A DNA stretch of 64,000 nt, taken from assembly GCF_003369915.1 (NCBI RefSeq), contig NC_046676.1:20132001-20196000 (forward strand), written 5' to 3'. The translations under genes and the position numbers were made by a program. Shown one piece after another: positions 1 through 11,272 of this stretch. The notes beneath the pieces were generated by a model, which worked only from the letters and a program-made list of their open reading frames with translations, was not told the origin of the DNA and did not search any database. The DNA comes from Drosophila miranda. Its lineage: Eukaryota; Arthropoda; Insecta; Diptera; Drosophilidae. Within the stretch, counting starts at the first letter, position 1, and each line of letters opens with the position of its first letter.

Positions 1-1284
1 TCCCATCTCTCAGGCATTAAATAGTTTCCAATCTTGAGATAACCTTATCACGGACCAACTAACCTGGCACGAGCTGTCCAAACTGTCTGCGGTTAGCCAA
101 CAACAGTAGCAGCGGCCATAAACTCCACATAACTATAAAATTCTTTACGATTGCCGCACTAAAACATCCACAGAAACTGCGAAATGGTGTTAAATTTCCA
201 GGTAGTAAACAAATACAGAGCAGCCGTTTACAGGGAAGAACTTTGGCATGAAAAAGAATGCGTTTCTGTATCTGTTCAAACTATCGCTGCATTGGTCGCC
301 CCATAGGATTGGTTTCGGGGGTTGTTTGTTCTCTAGCCCGCATGTCTTTTTCACAACGGAAATAGAACGAGAGTTCCACAAATGATAGTGTCAAAGAGCA
401 TACTATTGCAATAGAACTCGAACTGTAGATATACATTACAGACGGCACAAAACAGCTTTGTTTGCAGTGGAACGAACGCGACAGATCTTAAATGTATATT
501 TAGATAGCAGAAAATCCATTTAAAATAAAAAAAACAAATAATGACTGTTAGTTAGGGGCGCACAAAGCCCAGAGAGTCTTGTGTTCTCAGAACAGACAAC
601 AAGTAAATTACAGTGGGAACCAGGCATAATCATAACAGACAGCTTCACCATCACCATGGGACCAGGCAACAATTGTCGCCCCGAAATGCGGCCAGCCGGA
701 TGGTCCCATGTCCATGTCAGTGCGTGTTTCGGATGGCTTGACTCGTATAATTGACATAATTGATACGAATTTCAGACAAGCAGCCCCCATCCCTTCCATC
801 TATCCATTCCATCGAGTTCAAGTGGGGAAACCTTTTCACAGCATAAATCGTTAACCGTCCATCGATTTTTTTGTTTTGTTTGCTCGGACACAGACATTCT
901 AATATACGAGTCTCGATTTTTATAGCAAAATTCACACATTTTTATTGTATATTTTGTAGAAAAATTAATGACGAAAAAGATGAGCTTACAAACGTAGAAA
1001 CCGTAATTAAATGCACGTGAATTATCTAAAGGTACCCGACGTATACACTCCGTATAGTATGTACTATCTATAGTATAGGCAAATATTTGTGTGGCGCATC
1101 TCCATTCCCGTAGAGCGAGACCCGATTTGCTTTTAGCAGCGGGGCTGATGGATGGGGCGGCAATTTTGTTGCAGTTGGGCTGAGCTTCGACGATGCTGAG
1201 TATCTCAAACCATCCACCGGCTAAGGCGAATTAGTTCTCACTAACGGACTGGCTTATTTGGCCTGCCTTTGATCGGTACAGATG
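1..1284. other. No gene recognised; flank of the small membrane-protein gene
   Basis: No open frame here has the composition or motifs of a real exon. Because Cp1 exon 1 lies to the right on the minus strand, this stretch is probably Cp1 intron and the 3' trailer of the 1285-1470 gene. A minus-strand AATAAA-type signal lies near 941. The downstream cathepsin exons are not here. Confidence 0.4.
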
Positions 1285-1470
1285 CTACAGGTGCTCCATC
1301 TCAATGTCGGGAGTGCCAGATTCCACAGCGCCCGTTTCCTTCCACTGGCGCCGTTTTCGCATGATATAATGGAAGACGAAGCCGTTTATTACGAACATGG
1401 CCACAACAATGAGTGTGGGCAGCACCACGTCTACTGTCACGTTCAGGTCATTCGGACTGGGACTGGCCAT
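1285..1470 (-). CDS. Small single-pass membrane protein, 61 aa, unidentified
   Basis: A single-exon ORF of 61 residues. The start ATG at 1470 has a good fly context (AACC before ATGG). A short polar N-terminus (MASPSPND) is followed by one hydrophobic helix at about residues 13-33, then a basic stretch (RKRRQWK) and an acidic tail ending in IEMEHL. The positive charges just after the helix suggest a single-pass protein with a cytosolic C-terminus. I do not recognise the family; it resembles micro-membrane proteins in general plan only. A Motif 1 promoter match on the same strand near 2480 could serve it, giving a leader of about 1 kb that is probably spliced. It lies within what should be a Cp1 intron, on the same strand. 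Confidence 0.55.
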   Translation of the reverse strand: MASPSPNDLNVTVDVVLPTLIVVAMFVINGFVFHYIMRKRRQWKETGAVESGTPDIEMEHL

Positions 1471-3493
1471 GGTTCAGTTCTACTGCTTTAGGTTCACTTT
1501 TTCTTCCACTTTTATGTAATTTTCCGGCAGTTTGTTGGCCAACACGTTTTTGGTTTTGATGACGCGCGTGCTTTTCTGTCTTGTGCTTTTTCTGGATGAT
1601 TTTCGTGCTGTGTGGCTCCTTTAATTTATTTTTCTCTCCCAAGTGGCTTCTCTCGTTTCTGCTGTGTGCTCGCTTTGCCTGCCGCCTGCGTAGTGTCGGG
1701 CGGGAATCTGAAATAATATAAATAGCAACCACCAGCAAGCAGTTTCCTGCTATGAGCGCGCGCGCACACTATTGAGAGTTCTTCTGTGGGTACTCTAAAT
1801 ACTCGTATTCGTATTTCGTATTTTGTTTTGTGCAGCGCGCGCAGAATGGATTCAAACCCGAACCGGTTTCCACCATTTGGGCAATTTGTATAGGCGGAGC
1901 AGATGATTTATAAGGATTTCATTTCATAAAATGTATGCAAACATTGGCCAATCCAACCGGTTGGAGCACCTATGTATGTATGTATATATCCGACTGCGAA
2001 GTTGACAAAACATGCACAGGTACTAATATCATTATCATTGCTGTTTTTGCAAGTCCGCAAAATATTTGCTACTTGTCGATTTTCGGTACGGTGCTTTTTG
2101 TCTTTCTTTCGCATGCTCTTGTTTTTCAGTGAGAGGAGAGCCAAAAGCTCTGTTGCTCTGTGCTCCCTAACACAAACGAAAACAAAGTGCCAATTTGATA
2201 AGCGGAGCCGTGCGTCACACGTCACTACAGTGTTATCCCCCCATTTCGCTCCCATTAGATTAGTTATTGTGGTTCGTGGTAAGTGTAAGCTTATCAGAGA
2301 GTTGCAAGAGCTTTGCAACTGTATATATGTAAATTTGCAAGCCACAGACTCTGTAACATAAGACTGTACAGCGATTAAAGTTCCACTGGGACATCACTAA
2401 AAACTGAAGCAATGTAATTTTAATTTGAATTGCGCGGCCTTTTATTTCTCAATCATGGGTAGCACTGTTTTCGGAGTGTGACCATACGATGCAGAGAACC
2501 AAGCAAAACAGCTGTTTGGTTTAACAACAAACACAAAGTGACACAATAATATATAAATGGCGGGAATATTTAAAATTCAAACTAATACTGAAATTAAATT
2601 ATAAAATTATAGATAGATTTGTGTAAAGGAAAAACATCCATGGCAATTACATACCCTATCACACTATATATGTAAAAGTTATTTATAATTATACGCCCCC
2701 ATAAAACAGTTGGTTAATGGCACATGTCACGCCAGTACATTAATAATGCAGACAGAAAACAATTGTTTTTCGCTTAGATCGAGTCGAAACATTTTGATAG
2801 ACTGATAAGGAAATACATAGATCCCACAGTGAGTACAGTCGCATTGCAAATCAATTGATATGGATGATAGGAAGACAGAATGCTGTGCGCGGCTTGGACA
2901 AAGAAAAACTGCAAAAGTGCAACCAATACAGAAACCATTTAGCAGGGTAAATGATTCAGAACGGGGTAACTGAAACTAGCCTGCCACAGATCAATGGTCA
3001 GAGCAATGGTATGATTAAGAAATTATTGCGAAAAAAGTAATGCATGGCCGGCTTATCAGTGGCCCAGTCTCAGCTCAAGCCGCAGCTTATCGCTCCGGGC
3101 TGACCCGCGTCGGCACCGTACTGAGTAAAAGTAGGCGGAAAAACGTTCGTCTGTCAGATGACAACGTTTTGCGGATGGGCTAAGCGGCGGTCATGTGAGC
3201 AAGCATGTGACTGACTGAGTCCAAGACTAGCCTGGACTTATCTGCTGGGCGTTATATAGATAATGCAGCCCAGTGCAGTGCACTCACTCGTGATTCAGCA
3301 CGCCCCTGAAAGGCAAGCCCAATCGGCGAAAACATCATATGCAGCGAAAGACAATGGAAAAACAGTCCAACTATGCAAACAAAACATCAAAAAGATATTA
3401 ATCATCGTCACAAAGCCCCCTGCCTTCTGTCACAAAACACTTGCTTAGCTCGGATTTCCTGGGTGACAAATCTCGATCAGAAACAGTACTTAC
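1471..3493. other. Leader/intron sequence without a recognised coding exon
   Basis: Apart from the Motif 1 match this stretch shows only AT-rich, non-coding sequence. It probably holds the 5' leader of the 1285-1470 gene and part of Cp1 intron 2. The short ORFs here have no domain or codon signal. Confidence 0.4.
2475..2484 (-). promoter_or_regulatory. Core-promoter Motif 1 (M1BP-type) match
   Basis: Read on the minus strand this is TGGTCACACT, matching the Drosophila Motif 1 consensus (YGGTCACACTR) except at the last base. It points toward the 1285-1470 gene, so it is a plausible TATA-less start for that gene. Confidence 0.45.
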
Positions 3494-3592
3494 CTTGAAG
3501 GTGTGCCATTCCTCCTGGATGACCTCGGCATAGGAGACGGCCTGCGCCACTGCCACCAGGGCGAGGAGGGAAAGAATCAATGCTGTCCGCAT
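3494..3592 (-). CDS. Cp1: Cathepsin L-like cysteine proteinase, first coding exon (partial gene)
   Basis: The exon encodes 33 residues: a signal peptide (MRTALILSLLALVAVAQA) followed by VSYAEVIQEEWHTFK, the start of the I29 inhibitor pro-domain. This matches the N-terminus of D. melanogaster Cp1 as I know it, a lysosomal papain-family (C1A) protease. It ends at a canonical donor (AAG|GTAAGTACT at 3493). Upstream, an acceptor (TTTTACAG) precedes the leader bases before the ATG. A non-coding first exon ends at 4504 with donor GTAAGTG, and a TATAAAAA box lies at 4551-4559. The remaining exons, which should carry the rest of the pro-domain and the Cys/His/Asn catalytic residues, are absent down to base 1. 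The intron is therefore longer than 3.4 kb here and holds another gene. Confidence 0.82.
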
Positions 3593-4503
3593 TTTTTGTA
3601 TTAAATCTGTAAAATTTCACACAATTAGTAAGTAAACTTAGCATCGTTCAATCACGTGAAGTTGTCCAGCTAGCTATGGAGCAAGCAGACACATTTCACG
3701 AGATTCCGAAAACATTGATTGATGCAGGGGCTTTTACGGGATTTGGCTAATAACATTTTAATTGTATGCTGACTAATACAGGGGGCGGATCGCGAGCTAA
3801 CGAGGGAGTTTTTGCTTTGTTTTGTTAGTTTAGTTTCGAATTCGAACAATACCCGCTATCTAATCGGCCATTCCACTTTGTGCCGCTCTTTTCTATCTTC
3901 GTGTGTGTATATGCTGTGTGTGTGTGTGTGGTGTTTAAGAGTCTGGTCTGCCATATTTGCTGCAATTGTTTTTGCGATCTTGTGGCTCATTTCGAATACG
4001 TGAGAGGCATTTGATAAAAATGTTATTATTGGTGCAATCATTTGTGCCAAGTTCGAGGGCTACAAACTGGTTTTGAAACTGATTTCAAGGTGAATCATCT
4101 ACCCTAACACAAGTGTTGCAAATAACCGAACGGTAGATAAAGCAAACAGAAAACAAATGAAAAATGAAAATAGGTCAACACAAAGGGGAGGGAAAACAAA
4201 GTGCGTCTGTTTGCTGAAACGAAGAAATGGCCGCCAGCGCAATAAACACCAAACAAAGAAGAGCTAAACAGCAGCGCAACAGAATATGCGGGATGCGGAA
4301 AAGAATAGAAACAACAAAGCAGCTGACGCTGCGATGCTGCTGGAATGCATTACTTGTTCCAATTTGTTCCACATACACAAACCATACACATACCAAAGTG
4401 AAGTGAGGGACAAAAAGAGCATGACGCAATTTGTTTTAGCAATTTCCCTAATGCGATGCTGTTAATTTGCTGACTCTGGACGTGATTTATAAATTTCACT
4501 TAC
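3593..4503 (-). other. Cp1: Cp1 intron 1
   Basis: The intron runs from the donor GTAAGTG (ending at 4503) to the acceptor TTTTACAG just above 3600, both on the minus strand. It contains a short GT microsatellite near 3900-3930 and no coding signal. Confidence 0.55.
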
Positions 4504-4550
4504 CACTCGAACTACGCCGCTAAAACCGCCACAAAGCACTGTTATTGTTG

Positions 4551-4560
4551 TTTTTATAAG
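4551..4560 (-). promoter_or_regulatory. Cp1: TATA box for the Cp1 leader exon
   Basis: The minus strand reads CTTATAAAAA, roughly 50 bases before the leader-exon donor at 4504. The start site would be near 4525-4530, giving a non-coding exon of only about 25 bases. Confidence 0.45.
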
Positions 4561-4709
4561 CTACAATCACAGTGTACTGTAAATGCAATTATTCAAATAT
4601 TTAAGTCGTTTCTTTACGATTCCAAGTCGCAATAGCTCTGCACCCGAAGACTTTTTGTTTTTAAATAAATGTCACCAGAAATTGTTGCTCCGAAGAAATA
4701 AATTATAGC

Positions 4710-7700
4710 TGACCAGTGCTGCACGACCGTCAGAAATATACCAAAATATACCATCTCATTTGAAGAATATACCGACTAATTTGAGCTCTACATTCCTCGC
4801 TTTTGATATTCCCTCCAATATTACTAGCTATCTGGATCTTTCAGCCCTGCCCACATAATTTTATCTAATTAATGAATCTATTTTCTAATCGACAGGCTTA
4901 TTTTAAACACTTGACTTTGATTATTTTTGAATCAATGTTGGCTCCTCACCAACAATAGCGTCTCGTATGATGAAAAACTGGCCTTAGCCCACTAAAGCCC
5001 CCCTATTTAAATAGTTCAACTACTTGAGGTAAATGGCGGAAAATATTAACGATTGTAAATTCTTCTTGTAGATTCATGCAATCTTTCATCTGAACTTAAA
5101 AAAAAACAACTATATTTTTCACCTGAACTGCGCTAACATAATTAAATTTTCATTATTTTCGGTGGAAAATTGAGATACCCCCTTGGCTTTTAATAGGTTA
5201 ATAGTTCTCCGTCAAGGATTGGACACCATATTGCTCAATTTAGAGATTCCGTCGAATATTATTAGCTATATAGAATATTTAGCCATGCCCACATAGTTTT
5301 ATACGATTGGTAAATCATTTCTCTACTTAACTGGTGTATTCTTAATACTTGCTTTTATTGCATTTTGCGTAAAAAGAGGTTTTAGCGAAATAAGTCAAAC
5401 AAAAAACAAGTAGCGAAATAGGTCAATCAAAACAAACGAAAAAGGAAATTCGTTCATATTGCTCAATTTTGAAATTCCATTGAATAATGCTGGCAAACTA
5501 AATCTCTCAGCAATGCCCACATAGTTTTATCCCATTGATGAATAAATTTTCTACAAGATTGGATAGTTTTTAATCTTTGCTTTTATTGTATTTATTGTAA
5601 AAAAAGGCTTAAACGAAAAAGTTCAACAAAAAAAGAGTCGCTATATTGCATGTAAGCCGTAGTATACGCTTTTGTATACCCTATTTTGTTAGTTGTATAT
5701 GAAAGTATAAATATTGATATGAAGATAAAACGTAACTAATATTGACCTTTTCTCAAATTGACATTTTTAAGACATATTCATGTATATGATGAGTGTTTTG
5801 TATATATATCTCGATCCTGATACCTATTCTTGGTCTCTGCAAGAAGACAATAAGCTTTAAAATATCGTTGAATAATTGAAAATAATATTAAATAATATTA
5901 AATAATATTAAACTATATTGAAAATAAATTGTTTTTGCCTGGGATGACAAACATATTCACAATTCTATAACATCCATTTCCCCCAGGGTATGTGTGCATG
6001 GAATTAGCAACATGTTTGTGTATGGAATGAGACTCATTGTTGCAAAAGCGAAACTGCGGCGAATCGGGTATTGCCTATATTTCAAGCTATAGATGCCCAC
6101 TTAGCTTTATCCCATAGATACATGCATTTTCTACAAGATTGCTTCTTTTAATTACCTTTATGTATTTTATTTTGACCAAAAAAGGTTTTCAAGTAAATGT
6201 TGCCGCAACTTTATTTGTGTATGGAATGAGACTCATTGTTGCTAAAGCGAACTGGGGCGAACTGCGGCGAATTCAAATTCGATTCAAAAAAACGACCAAT
6301 TCCTCATATTCTTTGTTCCGTTGAATAATACTATCTATATAGAACATTTAGTCATGCCCACTCAGTTTTGTACGATTGATGAATCAATTCTATACATGAT
6401 TGGCCTATTCGAAATACTTCCTTCTATTGGATTTCTATATAACATTGAAAATTAAATTAATAGATTGATGAAATTGACAAAAATACCATGGGAGCGCGGC
6501 GAAAACCAGTTTTTACAGTATGACCCTCAGAACAGCACCGAAATATACGGTCTCATTTTCAAAATATACCGAGGGGTGCGCGCCAAATCTAACTTTTTTG
6601 AATGTGAGCGACAAGGATTTAAATGTTGTCAACCGGGCCTTTATCTATGCCCACATAATTTTATCCCATTGATGAATACATTTTCTACAAGATTGGATAG
6701 TTTTTAATCTTTGCTTTTATTGTATTTATTGTAAAAAAAGGCTTTAACGAAAAAGTTCAACAAAAAAAGAGTCGCTATATTGCGTGTAAGCCGTAGTATA
6801 CGCTTTTGTATACCCTATTTTGTTAATTGTATATGAAAGTATAAATATTGATATGAAGATAAAACGTAACTTATACAGACCTTTTCTCAAATTGACATTT
6901 TTTAGACATATTCATGTATATGATGAGTGTTTTGTATATATATCTCGATCCCGATACCTATTCTTGGTCCCTACAAGAAGACAATTAGCTTTAAAATATC
7001 GTTGAAATATTGAAAATAATATTAAATAATTTTGATTAATATTAAAATATATTGAAAATAAATTGTTTTTGCCTGGGATGACTACGTTTGTCACTATGTT
7101 CACAATTCTATAACATCCATTTCCCCCAGGGTATGTGTGCATGGAATGGGACTCATTGTTCAGAACCGGTTATGACGACTAATTCTTGGTTAATCTTTCT
7201 TCCTTCGAATATTTCCAGCTATATAGATCTCTTATTTTTGCCCAGATAATTTTATATGATTGCTGAAACAATTTTGATCAAGATTAACTATTTTTAAGTA
7301 CTTGCATGTTTTTTGTTTTGACAAAAACACGATTTCAACAAAAATGTTCAATAGTCGCAGGTTGTGACGTCAGTGTTTCTGGTATTTGCAGACTCATTTG
7401 TTGTCAACCAGGGTATGGTTGTTTGTATACCCTATTTCGTGAATATTATATAAAGATACTGTTTTCCAAGCTGCTTTCAAATGTAATTAATAAAGGCCTT
7501 GTTTTAGATTGCATTTTTTTGGTCTATTCATGCATTTGATTAGTTATTTGTATATAAAACCTGATCCCTGTAGCGATTCTTTGTCTCTGTAAGAAGACCA
7601 CTAATTGCAAAATATCGTTTGAAATAGATACTGACTAGTTTCTGCATTAATTAGAGCATGGGATGAAACACATTACCGCAATCCTATATCATCCATTTCC

Positions 7701-8270
7701 CCAGGGTATGTGTGCATGGAATTAGCAACATGTTTGTGTATGGACTGAGACTCATTGTTGCTAAAGCGAACTGCGGCGAACTCAAATTCGATTCAAAAAA
7801 CGACCAATTCTTTATTCCGTTGAATAATACTATCTATATAGATCATTTAGCCATGCCCACTCAATTTTGTACGATTGATGAATCAATTCTATACATGACT
7901 GGCCTATTCGAAATACTTGCTTTTATTGGATATCTATATAGCATTGAAAATTAAATTAATAGATTGATGAGATTGACAAAAATACCATGGGAGCGCGGCG
8001 AAAACCAGTATTTCTACAGTATGACCCTCAGAACAGCACCGAAACATACCGCCTCATTTTCAAAAATATGCCGTAAATTTACTGACGAATTCAAGTTCCA
8101 TAATACATATTCCTCGATTTTGATATTCCGTGGAATTTTACCAGCTATATAGAACATTTAGCCATGCCCACATAATTTTATACGATTTATAAATCAAGTT
8201 TTTACTTAACTGGCTTGTTCTACATACCTGCTTTTATGGGATCTTGTCTAAAAAAAGGTTTTAGTGAAAA
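4710..8270 (+). repeat. Degenerate tandem repeat array, left arm
   Basis: This AT-rich stretch is built from diverged copies of a unit of about 250-300 bases. Landmarks recur in a fixed order: AAATATACCG blocks, TTGATATTCCGT, GCCATGCCCACATAATTTTA, GATGAATCA, TTCTACAAGATTGG, CTTTTATTG and a poly-A stretch. The GCCCA(C/G)ATAATTTTA-type landmark is visible near 4850, 5290, 5515, 6092, 6357, 6649, 7239, 7856 and 8166. There is no credible coding capacity. The part from about 4931 to 7190 reappears inverted at about 21530-23683. The family is unidentified, and the units are old relative to the arm duplication. Confidence 0.8.
4931..7190 (+). repeat. Inverted repeat arm A (about 2.2 kb)
   Basis: Reading from CAATGTTGG near 4935 to AACCGGTTATGACG near 7165, this sequence is matched almost throughout by the reverse complement of 21530-23683. 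Arm-specific small differences occur (for example, near 5650-5930 the other arm carries a shorter, diverged version). Outside these limits the two flanks are only distantly similar repeat units. The arms enclose about 14.3 kb containing FMRFa and the fatty acyl-CoA reductase. Confidence 0.8.
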
Positions 8271-8434
8271 CAGTGGCAGGGACATTGTGGCGAGAAAAAG
8301 TCCCTCAACGAAGAGAGGATATCCCATCACAAAATAGAAAAAAAAGAGAGCAAGTCCCACCCAACTTGACCGCCAAATATAAATTGTTTCAAAAGTGAAT
8401 GAGCGATAAGGATTTGAATGCAATCCATTGGAAA

Positions 8435-9507
8435 ACGAGGGAGAACGTTGTGAGTTGCTGCGGAGACCGCAACTCTACATTTATACCCGATACTTAGTCA
8501 GTATGGCTCTCCTCCGGCAGACGCCGCTTATATTAAACGACACGACAAAGAGAGAGACAGAAAATCAGTCTGAGCTTGTCGTCGGGCGCTGCGTGGCCAC
8601 TGCAAATTGATTTCTTGCTTTTGGCTATAAAAATGAGCCGATCTGATCCAGATTCAGCCATCTGATAGATATAGTCATTATCTATGATTCTGCGTTTTTA
8701 GTTTTCTCGAATGTGCAATATTGTGGACGCAACAGATTTTCGTCCTTTGTGGGGGCGAAATTCTGAGATTTACGTTTTATAGTGAGATCTAACAGAAGTG
8801 CGGATACCAAATTTGGTTACTCTAGCCTTAATAGTCTCTGAGATTTGAGGATGCCCCAGATTTTCGTCCTTTGCGGGGGCGGGAGGGGGGTGTGGCGAAA
8901 TTTGGACACGAAACGGTCAAGGTCCGATATCACAGGAGTGTGGATACCAAATTTGGTTGCTCTGGCTCTTATAGGTTCTGAGATCCTTGAACTCATATTT
9001 TGCAATTGGCAAAACCGACCATGAAACCTGTGTGTTAGAGAGAGACAGAGCGAGAAAGAATGAAATTGTTTTCTTGATTCTGGCTATAATAATTATACGA
9101 TCTGGTTGAGATTTTACACTCTAGAACATATAGTCATTTTCTACGATTCTTCGTTTTTGGTTTTATCGTATCTTTAAAAATGTGGATGCCACAGATTTTC
9201 GTCCTTTGTGGGGGCGGAAGTGGGCGGGGCGAAGTTTTGAAATATTTTTGTAGCAGTGACATATCACAGAAGTCTGGATCCAAAACATCGTTGCTCTAGC
9301 TCTTATAGTCTTTGAGCACTAGGCGCTGAATGGGACGGACAGACGGACAGACAGACAGGGCTCAATCGACTCGGCTATTGACGCTGATCAAGAATATATA
9401 TTTGTACTTTATGGGGTCGGAAACGATTCCTTCTGGACGTTACACACATCCACTTTTACCACAAATCTAATATACCCCAATACTCATTTTGAGTATCGGG
9501 TATAAAA
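8435..9507 (+). mobile_element. Dispersed non-coding element, near-complete copy
   Basis: It starts ACGAGGGAGAACGTTG, followed by a short hairpin (GAGTTGC/GCAACTC) and TTTATACCCGATACT, and ends near AGTATCGGGTATAAAAA. The inner terminal motif is thus inverted between the two ends. An internal block around ATTTTCGTCCTTTG plus a G-rich run occurs three times (near 8740, 8860, 9200). The right part includes a GACGGACAGACAGAC run and a GATCAAGAATATATAT stretch typical of widespread Drosophila repeats. There is no coding capacity. Related pieces occur at 57192 and 58980. I cannot assign a class. It interrupts the AT-rich repeat array. Confidence 0.7.
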
Positions 9508-10210
9508 ATGATGCACGGATGTACTGAATATTGAAACCTGTGGACAGCTGTGCGACAACAACAACACGAATGGAAAATTCACCCACTTTATTTAAATTAG
9601 GTCAAAAACTTGAGTTAAGCCGCGGAAAACAATGCTTTTTGAGAATTCTCCTTATATCTACATTCTTCCTCTTTACATATACAAAAAATTAAAACGATAT
9701 CTTTCCCCTGAACTATGCTAAAATCTTGAAAGTTTATTATGTTCGTTGGTATATTTGAAAAACCCGGGCTTCCTCCATAGCATCCTCTATACGTGACTCA
9801 CATCTCTATAAACAAGTGGCACAGCTCTGCCAGATCTTCTGGATTAATTTGAATTTTGAAAGTATGGATAGTGTTTTGACAATTCTTTATTTTAATTCGA
9901 AAGGACTTGTTCACAACATTTCAATGCATTTCAAATGAAACTATACATATATATTCGATTAAGTGTAGTATGTAGTATTTGTGGAGTGTCAACTTTTAAT
10001 TTGATCAGATCAAAGCGTGGTGAATTTTTAATCCAGCCCCATTAAAAATTCACACCCTAGGCGTTTATCAAGTGTTTGACGAGGGAAGAGGGCAATACGT
10101 ATTTTAAGAGTTCTGTATTTCAATACATTTCATATCATAATCATTACATTCCGAGCGTGGTCTTGTCAGATAATATTTACATGGAGGAGAACTATGGTAG
10201 GGGTGTTTCT
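9508..10210. other. FMRFa 3' flank
   Basis: AT-rich sequence without coding signal. It should hold the FMRFa 3' untranslated region. A minus-strand AATAAA-type signal lies near 9885. Confidence 0.4.
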
Positions 10211-11272
10211 CTACTGACCGTAGAACTGTTCTTGTTCCACGCTCCCATCCTCAGTTGTGTGTTCGGTCTGTTCGCCGCTCTTGGACTGCCGCTGCTGTTC
10301 CTGTTTCCTGAACAGAATAGTCATGGCCTTGTCCACGGGACTCCGTTCGCCGGGCTGGTTGCTGGTTGGCTGCGACTTTGTCTGGTTCGACTCGGGAGCT
10401 CCTGAAGCGGGTGGGGCAGCCGGATTGGAGCTCTTTCCAAAGCGCATGAAGTTCGAGTCCATCTTGCCATAGCGCTCAAACTCTGGGGGAGCATAGCGTC
10501 CGAATCGCATAAAGTTGTCTGGCCGGCCGAACCGCATGAAGTCCTGCTTGGGACTTCGCAGCTCCTCGTGAGGACTGCGTCCGAGTCTCATGAAGTTGTC
10601 CGAGCGTCCAAAGCGCATGAAGTCCGATGGAGTCCGGCCGAATCGCATAAAGTCCGAGGGGGTCCGGCCAAACCGCATAAAATCGGATGGAGCCCTTCCA
10701 AACCGCATAAAGTCAGAGGGATCCCGGCCGAAACGCATAAAGTCCTGTTTCGGATCCCGGCCGAAGCGCATAAAGTCCTGCTTCGGATCCCTGCCGAATC
10801 GCATAAAATCCTGCTTGGGATCGCGACTATAGCGATCCATGTCAGACCGCTTCACCATACCCTCTTCCCCATCAGCGCCATAGCTTTCTTCTGGAGGCAT
10901 CTGCTCCGCGTGCCGCTTGCCAAAGTGCATGAAGTTATCCTGCAAGGACCTACGCTTGGCCTCCAGCTCCGGATCGTACTTGAGGCGCTGCCTTCGGCCG
11001 TGCTTCTGGAAACGCAGAATCACCGAATTCCTGGCATAGTCGATGCCTATGGCCGAGATGGGGTACCGAAACTCCAGTTCTGTTTGATCCGGCTTCTCTT
11101 CGGCATCTTGAAGGATTTCCCTACGGCCCGTCTGAAAACTGGAGCCCTGATCCGCATTCGTGTCTGACTCCAGCAAGGCATTCGAACCGAAATTGGGCGA
11201 CTCAATGATCTCGCTGTGGATGGCCGACTGCATCTGGTAGAGCGCCAGCAGGAACATCAAGGCAATGCCCAT
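10211..11272 (-). CDS. FMRFa: FMRFamide neuropeptide precursor, 353 aa
   Basis: The precursor starts at ATG 11272, directly after an intron acceptor (TTTCAG|ACAAG), as in the fly gene where exon 1 is non-coding. It has a signal peptide ([20 protein letters not shown]). The conserved stretch ending in [10 protein letters not shown] gives DNFMHF-amide. A tandem peptide block follows: three [10 protein letters not shown], one DPSDFMRFG, one APSDFMRFG, two TPSDFMRFG, then [26 protein letters not shown], a non-FMRF spacer peptide ([11 protein letters not shown]) and MDSNFMRFG. Each unit ends Gly-Arg or Gly-Lys for cleavage and C-terminal amidation. The tail (RSPVDKAMT... EQEQFYGQ) matches the D. 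melanogaster precursor. The peptides act on FMRFa and related receptors in neuromodulation. Two features differ from D. melanogaster as I recall it: fewer DPKQ copies and an Arg-Leu amide variant. Confidence 0.97.
   Translation of the reverse strand: MGIALMFLLALYQMQSAIHSEIIESPNFGSNALLESDTNADQGSSFQTGRREILQDAEEKPDQTELEFRYPISAIGIDYARNSVILRFQKHGRRQRLKYDPELEAKRRSLQDNFMHFGKRHAEQMPPEESYGADGEEGMVKRSDMDRYSRDPKQDFMRFGRDPKQDFMRFGRDPKQDFMRFGRDPSDFMRFGRAPSDFMRFGRTPSDFMRFGRTPSDFMRFGRSDNFMRLGRSPHEELRSPKQDFMRFGRPDNFMRFGRYAPPEFERYGKMDSNFMRFGKSSNPAAPPASGAPESNQTKSQPTSNQPGERSPVDKAMTILFRKQEQQRQSKSGEQTEHTTEDGSVEQEQFYGQ

Noticed and set aside
6139-8152. Several 60-80 codon ORFs in the AT-rich array and their copies at 22002-22494
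   Set aside because: They recur only because the repeat units recur; there is no conserved protein pattern and no signal of selection.
10568-11167. 199-codon plus-strand ORF across the FMRFa precursor
   Set aside because: It is the antisense shadow of the repeated FMRFamide codons; its periodic composition follows the peptide repeats and there is no promoter or domain.
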